NCBI GenBank assembly: GCA_946886185.1
Contig: CAMPIC010000131.1
Location: 1-7,464, forward strand
DNA: 7,464 bases
Origin: an uncultured bacterium
Lineage (GTDB): Bacteria; Eisenbacteria; RBG-16-71-46; CAIMUX01
Reading direction: 5' to 3'
This document shows positions 1-7,306 of the stretch, piece by piece. The position numbers were made by a program, and so were the translations under genes. The notes beneath the pieces are model-generated. The model had not been told where the DNA came from. It searched no databases and saw only the letters and a list, made by a program, of their open reading frames with translations. Numbering within the stretch: position 1 is the stretch's first letter; each line of letters opens with the position of its first letter.

Positions 1-105
1 TTCCACGGCTTCGATCTGGCAGAGAAAGGGGCGGATGTCGGCGAAGGCGTGGTGTTGTTGGCGATCATGAGGAAGCGTAGTTTTCTGGACTGGCGCCGGC
101 CTCAC
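1..105 (-). CDS. Partial ORF reading out of the IS into the left flank; possible restriction-helicase fragment
   Basis: This frame runs off the left edge. It opens with GTG at 105-103, which overlaps the istB stop as GTGA, and stays open for 35 codons to base 1. The first 17 or so codons lie in the IS terminal repeat. From about base 51 onward it is flanking DNA and reads HAFADIRPFLCQIEAVE. From memory, RPF-(F/L)-CQ-x-EAVE resembles the segment with the Q motif (adenine-contacting Gln) just ahead of the Walker A region in large DEAD/DEAH-box restriction-type helicases (BPTD_3080-like). With only 17 flanking residues this is a suggestion, not an assignment. If correct, the 5' part of the host gene is missing, because the other flank of the IS carries a kinase gene instead. 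Whether the GTG start is used is unknown; a purine-rich stretch, AAGGGGAAGG, lies about 8 nt upstream. Alternatively the frame is open by chance. Confidence 0.35.
   Translation of the reverse strand, partial: MRPAPVQKTTLPHDRQQHHAFADIRPFLCQIEAVE
49..99 (+). repeat. Left terminal inverted repeat of the IS
   Basis: Read on the plus strand from 49, the blocks are GTGGTGTTG, then a diverged TTGGCGATCATGAGGA, then AGCGTAG (74-80), then TTTTCTGGAC, then CGCCGG (94-99). Apart from the diverged segment, the same blocks occur in the same order on the minus strand from 3355 downward. The outermost nine bases are identical and small gaps lie before AGCGTAG. The TG start fits IS21-type ends. The repeat stops just short of the istB stop codon. 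Confidence 0.75.
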
Positions 106-866
106 TTCCCGGCCTTCCCCTTGCGTACTCTTTGCGCTGCCTCCGCCGCTTCTCGAAGCCTGTAGCTCTCTCCCTCGATGGCGATGACCTCGGCGTGATG
201 GATGACGCGATCGATGAGCGCGGTGGCGCAGGTTGCGTTGGGAAAGATGGTTGGCCAGGCGCTGAAGGCGAGGTTCGTGGTCAGGACGAGGCTCCTCTTT
301 TCATAGCGGCGGCTCACGACCTGGAAGAGAAGATCCGCGTTGCGGTTGTCGTAAGAGAGGTACCCGAGCTCATCGACGACCACGAGGGAAGCCCCGCTGT
401 AGTAGCGGAACCTGGCATCGAGAGCACGGGCCGAGTCCTTGCCGGCGAGATCGAGAAGGAGCTGGGCGGCGGTGAGGAAGAGTACGGAGTGTCCCTTCAA
501 GACCGCTTCGTGAGCGATGTTCTGCGCGATCATGGTCTTGCCCAAGCCCTGCGGTGCGACCAGGACAACGTTGCGATTCTCCTTAAGGAAGTCGAGTCGC
601 AGAGCGGACTCGACGGCGTCGCGATCGATCTTGCTGGGCCAGGCCCAGTCGAAGTCGGCGATAGCCTTGAAGCGTCCGATTCTGCTGCGAGCCAGTCGTC
701 GTTCGAGGCTGCGCTGCGCTCGTTCGTGATCCTCGATCTCGGCCACGTGCTCGAGGATCTGGGTCGGGCTCCATCGTTTGCGGGTGGCCATGGCCACGAG
801 ATCGTCGAGCTGTCCTGCGGTATGGCGCAGACCGATGGTCACGAGCCGGTCATTCAGTGAAGTCAT
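102..866 (-). CDS. istB: IstB-like ATP-binding protein, IS21-family transposition helper
   Basis: IstB is a DnaA/DnaC-like AAA+ ATPase that assembles on target DNA and activates the IstA transposase. This protein has 254 residues, the usual family length. Residues 1-70 form the helical N-terminal domain. The Walker A segment APQGLGKT is at 104-111 (K110, T111), Walker [11 protein letters not shown] at 161-170 (D165, E166), a sensor-1-like LTTN at 195-198, and the IDR segment that ends IstB-type AAA+ domains at 218-220. The first Walker A position is Ala rather than the usual Gly. The start ATG at 866-864 lies inside the end of istA, overlapping by 17 nt, and has GAGGAG seven bases upstream, so translation is probably coupled to istA. 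The C-terminal tail RKGKAGK is basic. The protein should act in the cytoplasm on DNA, and nothing suggests a broken gene. Confidence 0.95.
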   Translation of the reverse strand: MTSLNDRLVTIGLRHTAGQLDDLVAMATRKRWSPTQILEHVAEIEDHERAQRSLERRLARSRIGRFKAIADFDWAWPSKIDRDAVESALRLDFLKENRNVVLVAPQGLGKTMIAQNIAHEAVLKGHSVLFLTAAQLLLDLAGKDSARALDARFRYYSGASLVVVDELGYLSYDNRNADLLFQVVSRRYEKRSLVLTTNLAFSAWPTIFPNATCATALIDRVIHHAEVIAIEGESYRLREAAEAAQRVRKGKAGK

Positions 867-2379
867 TGGAGATCTCCTCGGTGGGTGGGACTTCGAAGTC
901 GGTGCTCAGTTCGTCATAGGGAGCGAGCGCGTGCGGCTGTACGCGGAGCTCGCGCACCCGGGGATCGTCGGGTAGGACGACATCGAGGGGCGGCGCTTGG
1001 CCGCGCAAACGAGCCTGTTGATCGAGCACGTGGGCGACGGAGGCGGCCGAGATGGCCCCCCGGGCTAGCGCTTCGGCGAGCGCAGCGTCGAGATCGGTGG
1101 CGCCATAGCGATCCAAAAGCTTGAGCAGACGCGAGGTGTGTCCGCCCATGGGCTCCCCGCGCAAAGCGAGCGCTTCCAAGAAAGCATCCGCGCGCGGACA
1201 GCGCGATCGGAGCCGGTCCCGCCCTCGGTGCTCGTGCGCGCGCCGCTTCTCGCGAGCCAGGGCGGCCAGGTGAGCCGGATCTTCCAGAGTCAGACCCCGG
1301 TCCCAGCTGCGCGCATGGCGAGCGATCTCGGTGCTTCCATCGAGGATCCGCAGGAGGGTCTCGGAAGCGACGAGAGTGAGGACCTTTCGCACTTGGGCAT
1401 GGGGGATCGAGTAGTCGTTGCCGTCGAAGCGCACGTAGGGCGTCTTGCCGGCCGCGACGGGACGAACGAGATTACACTCGAAGTCGTGCTCGGGCAGCGG
1501 CAGCAGAACGGAACGTTCCTCCTCCAAAGCGTCGACCACGCGCCGTCCCGTGGGATCTCCGGGAACTTTGCGCTCGTGAGCGGTTCGCTCGATCCAGGCG
1601 GCGAGCTGCGCGTTGAGATCATTCACGGAAGAGAAGGAGCGTGCCGCGAAGAACGAGGAACGTAGGTACTGGATGGTTCTCTCGACACGCCCTTTCTCAT
1701 TTCCTCGGGCCACCGCGCACGGTTTGGGAGCGAAGTGATAGTGGCCGGCCAGATCGAGGATGCGCGGGTGGAAGCGGATGTGGTCGCCGACCCGTTCGAG
1801 AACCACGGACTTAAGATTGTCGTAGAGGAGGGCTCTGGTAACCCCACCCATGGCATGGAAAGCCTCGACGTGACCGCGGAGGAAGCTCTCCATCGATTGA
1901 TCGAGCGCGAAGCGTGCATACATGGCCCGGGACCAGGAGAGGACCAAGACGAAGCAGGAGAGGGTCCGCTCGGCGTGGCCGATCCGGACCTTGCCGAAGT
2001 TCCCCCAGTCGACCTGCGCCTCTTCCCCGATCAACGGACAACGCCGGGTAAAGGCCTCCTTCTGCCCGCCCGGCCGGATCGTGCGTACGTAGCGGCGCAG
2101 GTGCACGACCGATCCCGCATAGCCCCGCTGACGGATCATCTCGAAGAGACGGGTCGAGCGCAGACGCGGATGCTGTTTCAAGGTCTCAGCGAGAAAGGCT
2201 TTGTACGGATCGAGCTGGCTCGCGCGCACGGCGGGCGTGCTCCGGTTGAAGCGTTCACTCTCGATGGCGCGCCGCACGGTGTCGGGATGGACGCCGAGCT
2301 CGGAGGCGATGGTGCCGATCTTCCAGTGCTCGGCATAGAAGAGCCGGCGGATGCGGGCATGCTGCTCCACGGAGATCAA
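850..2379 (-). CDS. istA: IstA-like DDE transposase of the IS21 family
   Basis: IstA carries out strand cleavage and transfer at the element ends, with IstB as partner. I place the start at TTG 2379-2377, giving 509 residues. It has GGAGGTGA (2391-2384) four bases upstream and overlaps the stop of the preceding gene as TTGA, and the protein then begins with the sensible [19 protein letters not shown] longer frame from TTG 2418 has no ribosome site. From the chosen start, residues about 22-40 ([19 protein letters not shown]) form a helix-turn-helix that would bind the ends. The RNase H-fold rve core runs roughly 115-250, with first Asp in QVDWG (D124), second Asp in LLYDNLKS (D187) and the Glu in GNEKGRVE (E233). 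A basic C-terminal region follows, with an acidic tail ([14 protein letters not shown]). The length is normal and the catalytic triad is intact. Confidence 0.95.
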   Translation of the reverse strand: MISVEQHARIRRLFYAEHWKIGTIASELGVHPDTVRRAIESERFNRSTPAVRASQLDPYKAFLAETLKQHPRLRSTRLFEMIRQRGYAGSVVHLRRYVRTIRPGGQKEAFTRRCPLIGEEAQVDWGNFGKVRIGHAERTLSCFVLVLSWSRAMYARFALDQSMESFLRGHVEAFHAMGGVTRALLYDNLKSVVLERVGDHIRFHPRILDLAGHYHFAPKPCAVARGNEKGRVERTIQYLRSSFFAARSFSSVNDLNAQLAAWIERTAHERKVPGDPTGRRVVDALEEERSVLLPLPEHDFECNLVRPVAAGKTPYVRFDGNDYSIPHAQVRKVLTLVASETLLRILDGSTEIARHARSWDRGLTLEDPAHLAALAREKRRAHEHRGRDRLRSRCPRADAFLEALALRGEPMGGHTSRLLKLLDRYGATDLDAALAEALARGAISAASVAHVLDQQARLRGQAPPLDVVLPDDPRVRELRVQPHALAPYDELSTDFEVPPTEEISNDFTE

Positions 2380-2765
2380 AACGTCACCTCCGCGAAGATG
2401 CGCCGGCGCAGGGCGCAATAGCTACCGAGCTCTTCCCCTTCCTCTTCCTGATCGTGGGCGCGGGCGATCGGGCGAGCCGTGGTGGAAACGAAGTGAACGT
2501 CGAAGCGTCGCGGGCGGGTCAGCGTATCGAAGGTGTTGAGCCAAGGTCTCGTGGCGCAGAAAATATCCGGCCCTTCCACAACGAGCGCAGCGCACACCTT
2601 CGTTCCGCACCAGAGCGCGACCGCTTCGCAAAGCATCGCCACCGCACGCGGATCGCTCGGCGAGTGCGGGAGCCGTGCTCGCAGCAGCGTCCGGTGCGGG
2701 CCCTTCTGCACGCGAACTTGCGTCAGCTCCGGCCCGGGCACGATCTCCATCCACAGAGTGCTCAT
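2376..2765 (-). CDS. Conserved-looking 129-aa protein of unknown function, coupled to istA
   Basis: I do not recognise a named domain. The protein has 129 residues, is soluble with no membrane segment, and alternates hydrophobic strands ([30 protein letters not shown]) with a helical stretch ([15 protein letters not shown]), suggesting a small alpha/beta fold. Cys appears in LCEA, WCGTKVC, FCATRP and SYCALRR, without a clear metal pattern. It is very likely real. ATG 2765 has the excellent ribosome site GGAGGAGGAGGG (2782-2771) five bases upstream. Its last codons contain the istA ribosome site, and its stop overlaps the istA start as TTGA, so its translation must feed into istA. I infer a transposition accessory or regulatory role from position only. 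I have a vague memory of similar proteins beside IS21-type transposases in Myxococcota, which I cannot confirm here. Confidence 0.72.
   Translation of the reverse strand: MSTLWMEIVPGPELTQVRVQKGPHRTLLRARLPHSPSDPRAVAMLCEAVALWCGTKVCAALVVEGPDIFCATRPWLNTFDTLTRPRRFDVHFVSTTARPIARAHDQEEEGEELGSYCALRRRIFAEVTF
2384..2391 (-). promoter_or_regulatory. Ribosome binding site that fixes the TTG start of istA
   Basis: GGAGGTGA lies four bases before TTG 2379, inside the last codons of the upstream 129-aa gene. It supports a TTG start and translational coupling through the TTGA stop/start overlap. Confidence 0.7.
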
Positions 2766-3105
2766 CGATTCCCTCCTCCTCCGCGACCGAGGTCACGACC
2801 TCCATGGCCGGCTCGAGCGCAACGGCGGACACGATGGGAGACTCGTGGGACGGTTGGGTACCGTGATGCGTCACTTTCTCGCGACGCAAACAACGGAGGC
2901 GGTAACGCCGCTGGCGGGCCGCATGCCGGCGCTTTCCTTCCCGGCTGGCTTGGTAACGCGAGGCCGATGCGCGTTGACTCGAGCGGCGAGCGGACTGCGA
3001 GCACTGCCGGGAGCAGTACCGATGGCCTCGGTCACAGAAACGGCAGAGGATGAAAACCGCGTGGCACGAAGAGCGAGCACAATGAGCAAGTCGATGCGAT
3101 TCCAC
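2422..3105 (-). CDS. Cys-rich, Arg-rich putative zinc-binding DNA/RNA-binding protein, first gene of the IS operon
   Basis: The first 86 residues look like a real compact domain. The Cys pattern is C9-x4-C14-x6-C21-x2-C24-x6-C31-x3-C35 with H15 and H28 nearby, able to hold one or two zinc ions. A very basic helix follows (Arg/Lys/Gln-rich, about 40-75), ending in KVTHHG at 77-82. That is the form of a small nucleic-acid-binding protein. The start is GTG 3105; an in-frame TAA lies about 60 nt upstream and no ATG is available, and the ribosome site (GGGGA) is weak and close. The frame continues to 227 residues, but codons after about 113 run through the neighbouring 129-aa gene in another frame and are low-complexity Arg/Ala/Ser, so the true protein may once have ended near residue 110. 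Its function is unknown; a regulator or end-binding helper of transposition is an inference from context. Confidence 0.6.
   Translation of the reverse strand: MESHRLAHCARSSCHAVFILCRFCDRGHRYCSRQCSQSARRSSQRASASRYQASREGKRRHAARQRRYRLRCLRREKVTHHGTQPSHESPIVSAVALEPAMEVVTSVAEEEGIDEHSVDGDRARAGADASSRAEGPAPDAAASTAPALAERSACGGDALRSGRALVRNEGVRCARCGRAGYFLRHETLAQHLRYADPPATLRRSLRFHHGSPDRPRPRSGRGRGRAR
2771..2782 (-). promoter_or_regulatory. Strong ribosome binding site of the 129-aa gene
   Basis: GGAGGAGGAGGG on the minus strand ends five bases before ATG 2765. It decides the start of the 129-aa gene and argues that this frame, not the overlapping longer one, is the translated frame from here onward. Confidence 0.7.
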
Positions 3106-3196
3106 GCGTCCCCGGCCCGGGACACAGGAAGCTGGACACGATCGGGGACTTCCGGCAAGACTGCCTTAGCCGAATCTCGTCCCTGGGGTTCGGTCC

Positions 3197-3235
3197 GAGG
3201 GCTCGGAGTCTTCACCTCCGGGCTCTCACTTTTTT
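3197..3235 (+). terminator. Rho-independent terminator-like hairpin, plus-strand orientation
   Basis: GAGGGCTCGGAG (3197-3208) pairs with CTCCGGGCTCTC (3216-3227) over 12 bp with two G-T wobbles and a 7-nt loop, and is followed two bases later by six T (3230-3235). That is a textbook intrinsic terminator for rightward transcription, opposite to all genes in the window. On the minus strand the same bases make a leader hairpin without a T-tail. Confidence 0.55.
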
Positions 3236-3253
3236 CCGTCCCTGGCTGCGCGT

Positions 3254-3282
3254 CTTCTAACCGGATCGCCTGACTCTCGCAA
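3254..3282 (-). promoter_or_regulatory. Candidate sigma-70-type promoter for the IS operon
   Basis: On the minus strand TTGCGA (3282-3277) is followed after 17 bases by TAGAAG (3259-3254), each matching four of six consensus positions. It is the best-spaced pair I found upstream of the Cys-rich protein gene and would give a leader of about 140 nt. In high-GC genomes such matches are weak evidence. Confidence 0.3.
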
Positions 3283-3307
3283 CCTTTTCTTCCCGACCCG
3301 TCAGGAT

Positions 3308-3355
3308 CCGGCGAACGGCCAAATTCCTACGCTCTCAGACGATCATCAACACCAC
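3308..3355 (-). repeat. Right terminal inverted repeat of the IS
   Basis: On the minus strand from 3355 the blocks are GTGGTGTTG, ATGATCGTCTGAG, AGCGTAG (3333-3327), GAATTTGGCC and CGCCGG (3313-3308), matching the left end. The repeat supplies the final codons and the TGA stop (3337-3335) of the truncated kinase gene, which is independent evidence that foreign sequence begins here. Confidence 0.75.
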
Positions 3356-6300
3356 AACGATCTCAGGTCGCCAGCTGCGCGCCAATTGCAGGCCGGCGGC
3401 CCCGGTATAGGCCGCGGCAGTCTCCGCTCCCCCGTGCCGAAGCACCATCGAAAGCGACTCCGCGGCATCCTGCAAGTCGTCGATCACCAGCATTCGGGCC
3501 GGCCGAGGGAAGTGAACCCCGTCCGTTTGCGGTGGAAGCTCGACGGGCGCGCCTTTCGTTGCTTCGATCGGCAGCTCCACGGTGAACGTGCTTCCTTGGT
3601 CCGGGCCCGCACTTTGTGCGCGGACCGCGCCTCCGTGCAGCTCCACCAGGTCCCTCACCAACGCAAGTCCGATTCCGAGTCCGCCGGTTCCGGGATCTCC
3701 CTGTCTGAATGCTTCGAATACACTGGGGAGATGCTCGAGCGGTAGACCGCGACCGTCATCCTTGACCGAAAGGAGCGCGCGGTCATGGTCGCGTTCCACG
3801 ACCACTTCGATGTGTCCATGATCGGGAGTGTATCGCGACGCGTTCGATAACAGGTTCGTCGCCACTTGGATCAATCGAGTAGGATCCCCGTTCAGCAGGA
3901 GCTGGGGTGGAAGCGATAAGGCCAGCGTTTGCTGCTTCGCCGCGACATCGACTTCGACCGCCGTGGCAGCTTGCCCGACCAGCGCGGAGAGGTCGCACTG
4001 CGACTTCTTGAGACGGACCTTTCCCCTGGAGATCCGCGACAGATCGAGAAGGTCGTCGATCAAATGGATCAGCTGGCGAAGATGGGACATCATTTTGGGT
4101 CGCAGCTCGGCTTCGGATCGAAGACCGAGGTCGATCGTCTTCATCGCGCCATCGAGAGCCGCCAGAGGATTTCGCAATTCATGTCCGAGCACCGCGAGAA
4201 AACGCTCCTTGCGGGCGTCTTCCTCCTCCAGGGCTGCGGTCTTGGCGCGGAGGGATTCCTGGTTCTGGACGTGCTCGATGAAATCCGCGGCCTGGCGCGC
4301 ATAGAGATCGAGCATCCGTAGATCTCTCTCCGATGGTTCCAGTGGTTCGCGGTAGTGAGTCGAAAGCACGCCCAGGAGCCGGCCGTCCCGGCTCAGCAAT
4401 GGGGTGGACTGCACGCCTCGGTATTCCCCGCCCGCTTCCTGAGTCGCAGACGCATGCTCAGAATCGAATCGAAGGTCAGGAACGATGACTCTTTGCCGGG
4501 TACGGCCGGCCGTCGCCGCCACCGAGCGCGCATCCAAGCCGACGGAACGAACGGAATCGAGCTGTTCCGGTGAGAACCTCTTGGACGCGGCGAACTCCAA
4601 TCGCTCGGATGCTGGGTTCCACAGCAGGACATGTCCCATCTGGGCCGCGGTGATCTCGGTAGATCCTTCGAGAACCTCATGAAGCGCAGATCGAAGGTCG
4701 GACGCGGTCAAGAGCTTGGTGACCAGGGCGTGGAGCTTGGACATCGCGGAGAGCTCTGCCGCGGTACGCGCCTCGCTGGCCCGCAGCGCCTCTTCGCCCA
4801 GTTTGCGCTCGGTGATGTCCACCATCGTGAGCACCACGCCTGAAATCTGGTCTCCCGCGGAACGGTACGGCCGGACTCGGGCCAGGTACCATCCGCCCGC
4901 TTCGTCCTTCACTTCACGTTGGACCGGAATCAGGGTTTCCAGGACGCTCCGTGCGTCAATGAGAAGGAGATCGTCGCCGAGATTGTGTTTCAGTTCGGAG
5001 ATCGGCCGTCCCCGATCCGTGCCGCGGATGTTGAAGATCTCCCCGACCTTCGGAGTAAACCGCAGGATCCGTAGACCACGATCGAGGAACAGCGTTGCGA
5101 TGTCGGTCGAGACCAGGAGATTCTGAAGGTCGTCGGTCAGCTGGGCGAGCTCCTCGACCTTGTGGCGATTCTCCTGATTGACCGTGTGCAGCTCCTCGTT
5201 GAGGCTCTGCAGCTCTTCTTTGCTCGTTTCCAGCTCCTCCAAGGTGGAGCGCAATTCTTCATTGGCGGACTGCAGCTCCTCGTTGGAAGCCCGCATCTCT
5301 TCCTGACCAGTCTCGTATACCTCGATGATGCTCTGGAGGCGCTGCCGCGCGAGGTCGAGCTCCCTACCCAGTTCCACGTGCGAGGCCGAGGATTCCTCCG
5401 GTTCGTCCTCCTCGGTCACCGCCGCTCGCTCGTCGAAGATCACGAGCGCAAAGCCGTTTCGGCCCGGTTCCAGAGAGGGCCGGACGTCGAGAACCACGGG
5501 GCGCGATTCCTCATCGAACCGCACCATGATCGGTCTCGAGCGGACTGGCCGCTGTTTCTCCCGAGCTTCGTGCAGAAGACTACGCAGCTCGACCCGTAAC
5601 TCTTCGCGAACCAGCTTCAGACCGCGCGCCGTGAGTTCTCCTCCCGGATGGAGCAGAAAGCGGCCCGCGTGCTCGGAGAGGTGCAAGATCTGGTCTTCGG
5701 GACTGAAAAGCAGGCTCGGAGGCGCGTAGCGCTCGACCATCCACTGATGATACAGACCGACCGGAATCGGATCGCCGAACCGGTCAGTGAAGGGCGCATA
5801 TTCGTCTGCCACCTTCGGCTTCGAGAGTGGAAAGACGGGAAGCCGAGGCTCCGCGCGAGCGACGTTCCTCTTGCGATACACGCCCCGCTTCTTGTCCTCG
5901 GTGGTGAACAGATCGGCACCGTCCACGTTCTCGGAGGTGCCCAGGATCAGATATCCGTCTCTGCGAAGCGCGTAATGGAAGAGGTCGATCACGTCACGCT
6001 GGATCTCTCGCTGGAGATAGATGAGGACGTTGCGGCACAGGACCAGGTCGATCCTCGAAAACGGTGGATCAGCAAGGAGATTGTGGGGCGCAAACACCAC
6101 CGTCTCCCGCACTTCTTTGCGGATCCGATACCCGCCGCTCTCTTTGGCGAAGAATCGTTCCAGACGCTGCGGGCTCACGACCGAGTCGATCTCGCCCGGG
6201 AAAAAACCCTCCCTCGCCCGAGCCAGGGAGTGTTCATGCAGATCGCTCGCGAAGATCTGGATACGGCATCCGGACTGGCGGCGATGCTCCTCCTCCAGCA

Positions 6301-7296
6301 ACACGATCGCGGTCGAGTACGCTTCTTCTCCGGTCGCGCATCCCACGCTCCAGACCCGGATTTCGTCCCCGCTGCCCTTACCCTCGAGCAGCTTGGGTAC
6401 CACGTCCTCCTCGAGACGTTGGAACACTTCGGAATCACGAAAGAAGCTCGTCACCGTGATGAGCAGGTCGTCGGCCAGGCGATGGACCTCATCCGGCTTC
6501 TTTCGCAACAACGTCAGGTAGGCGGATAGATCCTCGACCTGGTGCAGCCGCATGCGGCGCGCGATCCTCCTCAGGATCGTCGAACGCTTGTACCGGCTGA
6601 AGTCGCGCCCCGTGGACGCGCGGATCCGCGCAAACACATGTTGCAGGGCCTGTCTCGCTTCTCCGTCGACATCCTCCTCATTGGCGGGTACCGCCACGCG
6701 GGGCTCGGTCTTTGCCACCCGGAGCACCGCTTCCGGGATCCGGTCGAGCGGCAGGATCAGGTCGATCATGCCGGTGGCGATCGCGCTCTGCGGCATCCCG
6801 TCGTACTCCGCTTCGCTCGGATCTTGCGCGATGGTGAAACCTTGTTTGCCCTTGATCTCCCGGATGCCCAGAGCGCCGTCCGTGCCCGTTCCGGTCAAGA
6901 TGATCCCGATGGATTGACCATCATGGGTACACGCGAGCGTGCGGAAGAAGTGGTCGATGGGCGCTCGTTCCCGCCGGCGTTCTTCCAGCGGGGCGAGGCG
7001 CAGGTGGGTGTCGACCGCCTCCAGATTTGCATTCGGTGGAATGACGTAAATCCGGTTTGGTTCAAGCCGAACCGTTTCCGTGACCTGCTGGACCGGAACG
7101 GGGCTGTGGGTCTGGAGGAGATCCGCGAGGTGGCTCTTCCGTTCCGGGGAGAGATGCACGACGACCACGAAGGCGAGCCCGCTATCCGGAGGCACCTTAT
7201 CGAAAAGCTTTTCCAGTGCGGCCAAGCCGCCTGCAGATGCGCCGATTCCACGACGGTCGGACTGGAGTCCGGACTTTTGCTCGCGAACACGCTCAT
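3335..7296 (-). CDS. Hybrid CheB-CheR-PAS-GAF-histidine kinase-receiver protein, frameshifted near the start and 3'-truncated by the IS
   Basis: This is a multidomain cytoplasmic signalling protein joining chemotaxis-type methylesterase and methyltransferase modules to a sensor kinase. Numbered from ATG 7296 with the frameshift repaired (about 1320 residues): CheB about 17-200 with catalytic S21 (GIGASAGG), H48 (VVHLSP) and D140 (GTGTDG); CheR about 223-471 with the SAM-binding VGCATGEEAYS at 318-328 and CRNVLIY near 421-427; a PAS-like segment about 512-625; a Glu-rich coiled coil about 642-726 (repeated EELQS/NEEL); PAS about 727-831 ending VDITERK; GAF about 856-1009; HisKA with phospho-acceptor H1039 (GHELRNPL); HATPase with N-box NLLSNASRYTP at 1148-1158, DDGRG at 1180-1184 and GLGIGL at 1206-1211; then a receiver from 1268 with the acidic pair D1273-D1274. 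The receiver ends before its phospho-acceptor Asp, and VLMIV plus the stop come from the IS end. No transmembrane segment is visible. An uninterrupted frame extends up to 7444, but its first 65 codons are not family-like. Confidence 0.9.
7247..7251 (-). other. Probable one-base deletion (frameshift) at the start of the CheB domain
   Basis: Reading from ATG 7296 the peptide is MSVFASKSPDSSPTVV, the expected lead-in to the CheB motif, but the next codons go out of frame. The conserved GIGASAGGL continues in the other frame from base 7249. Adding one G to the GTGGAATC run (GTGGGAATC) would give TVVGIGASAGGL without a break. It could be a real mutation or a homopolymer sequencing error. Confidence 0.7.
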
Positions 7297-7306
7297 AGGG
7301 AACTCG

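Larger units (their letters stand above)
3106..3307. other. Leader region of the IS operon, no gene
   Basis: This stretch lies between the right inverted repeat and the Cys-rich protein gene. It holds a candidate minus-strand promoter (3254-3282), a strong hairpin with a T-run on the plus strand (3197-3235) and a small GC-rich hairpin (3108-3123) just ahead of the GTG start. A minus-strand frame opening with GTG at 3215 crosses the area but runs out of frame through the Cys-rich gene and looks like a shadow. Confidence 0.6.
53..3351 (-). mobile_element. IS21-family insertion element with two extra leading genes (about 3.3 kb)
   Basis: The element is defined by istA and istB in the overlapping order typical of IS21, bracketed by imperfect terminal inverted repeats that begin TGTTG and end CAACA. 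The repeat also matches four bases further out (GTGGTGTTG at 49-57 against CAACACCAC at 3347-3355), so each end is uncertain by about 4 bp. Mobility genes start about 250 nt inside the right end, and istB stops 49 nt from the left end, as expected for a compact IS. At about 3.3 kb it is longer than the usual 2-2.5 kb, because a Cys-rich basic protein gene and a 129-codon gene precede istA. All frames are intact, so it may still be active. I found no target-site duplication: the left outer bases read aaggcgtgg and the right outer bases ccacaacga. The flanks encode unrelated proteins, so this copy sits at a rearranged junction or an assembly join. Confidence 0.88.

Noticed and set aside
132..860. 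Plus-strand open frame of 242 codons
   Set aside because: It mirrors istB, whose Walker motifs are plainly on the minus strand; the plus-strand peptide shows no family resemblance.
2380..2418. Longer istA starting at TTG 2418
   Set aside because: There is no ribosome site before it, and the extra 13 residues are unlike the family start. TTG 2379 has GGAGGTGA and a stop/start overlap.
1735..2421. Plus-strand open frame of 228 codons
   Set aside because: It mirrors the catalytic core of istA and has no supporting motif or ribosome site.
2871..3215. Minus-strand frame of 114 codons starting GTG 3215
   Set aside because: It has GGAG-like bases at its start but overlaps the Cys-rich domain out of frame and itself lacks any motif. 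The GTG sits in a hairpin arm and loop.
2533..3273. Plus-strand open frame of 246 codons over the two accessory genes
   Set aside because: The minus strand here has strong ribosome sites, coupling and a Cys pattern. The plus-strand peptide is Ser/Arg/Ala-rich without structure.
5648..6529. Plus-strand open frame of 293 codons
   Set aside because: It lies opposite the CheR domain of the kinase, gives no recognisable motif, and is explained by high-GC codon use of the real minus-strand gene.
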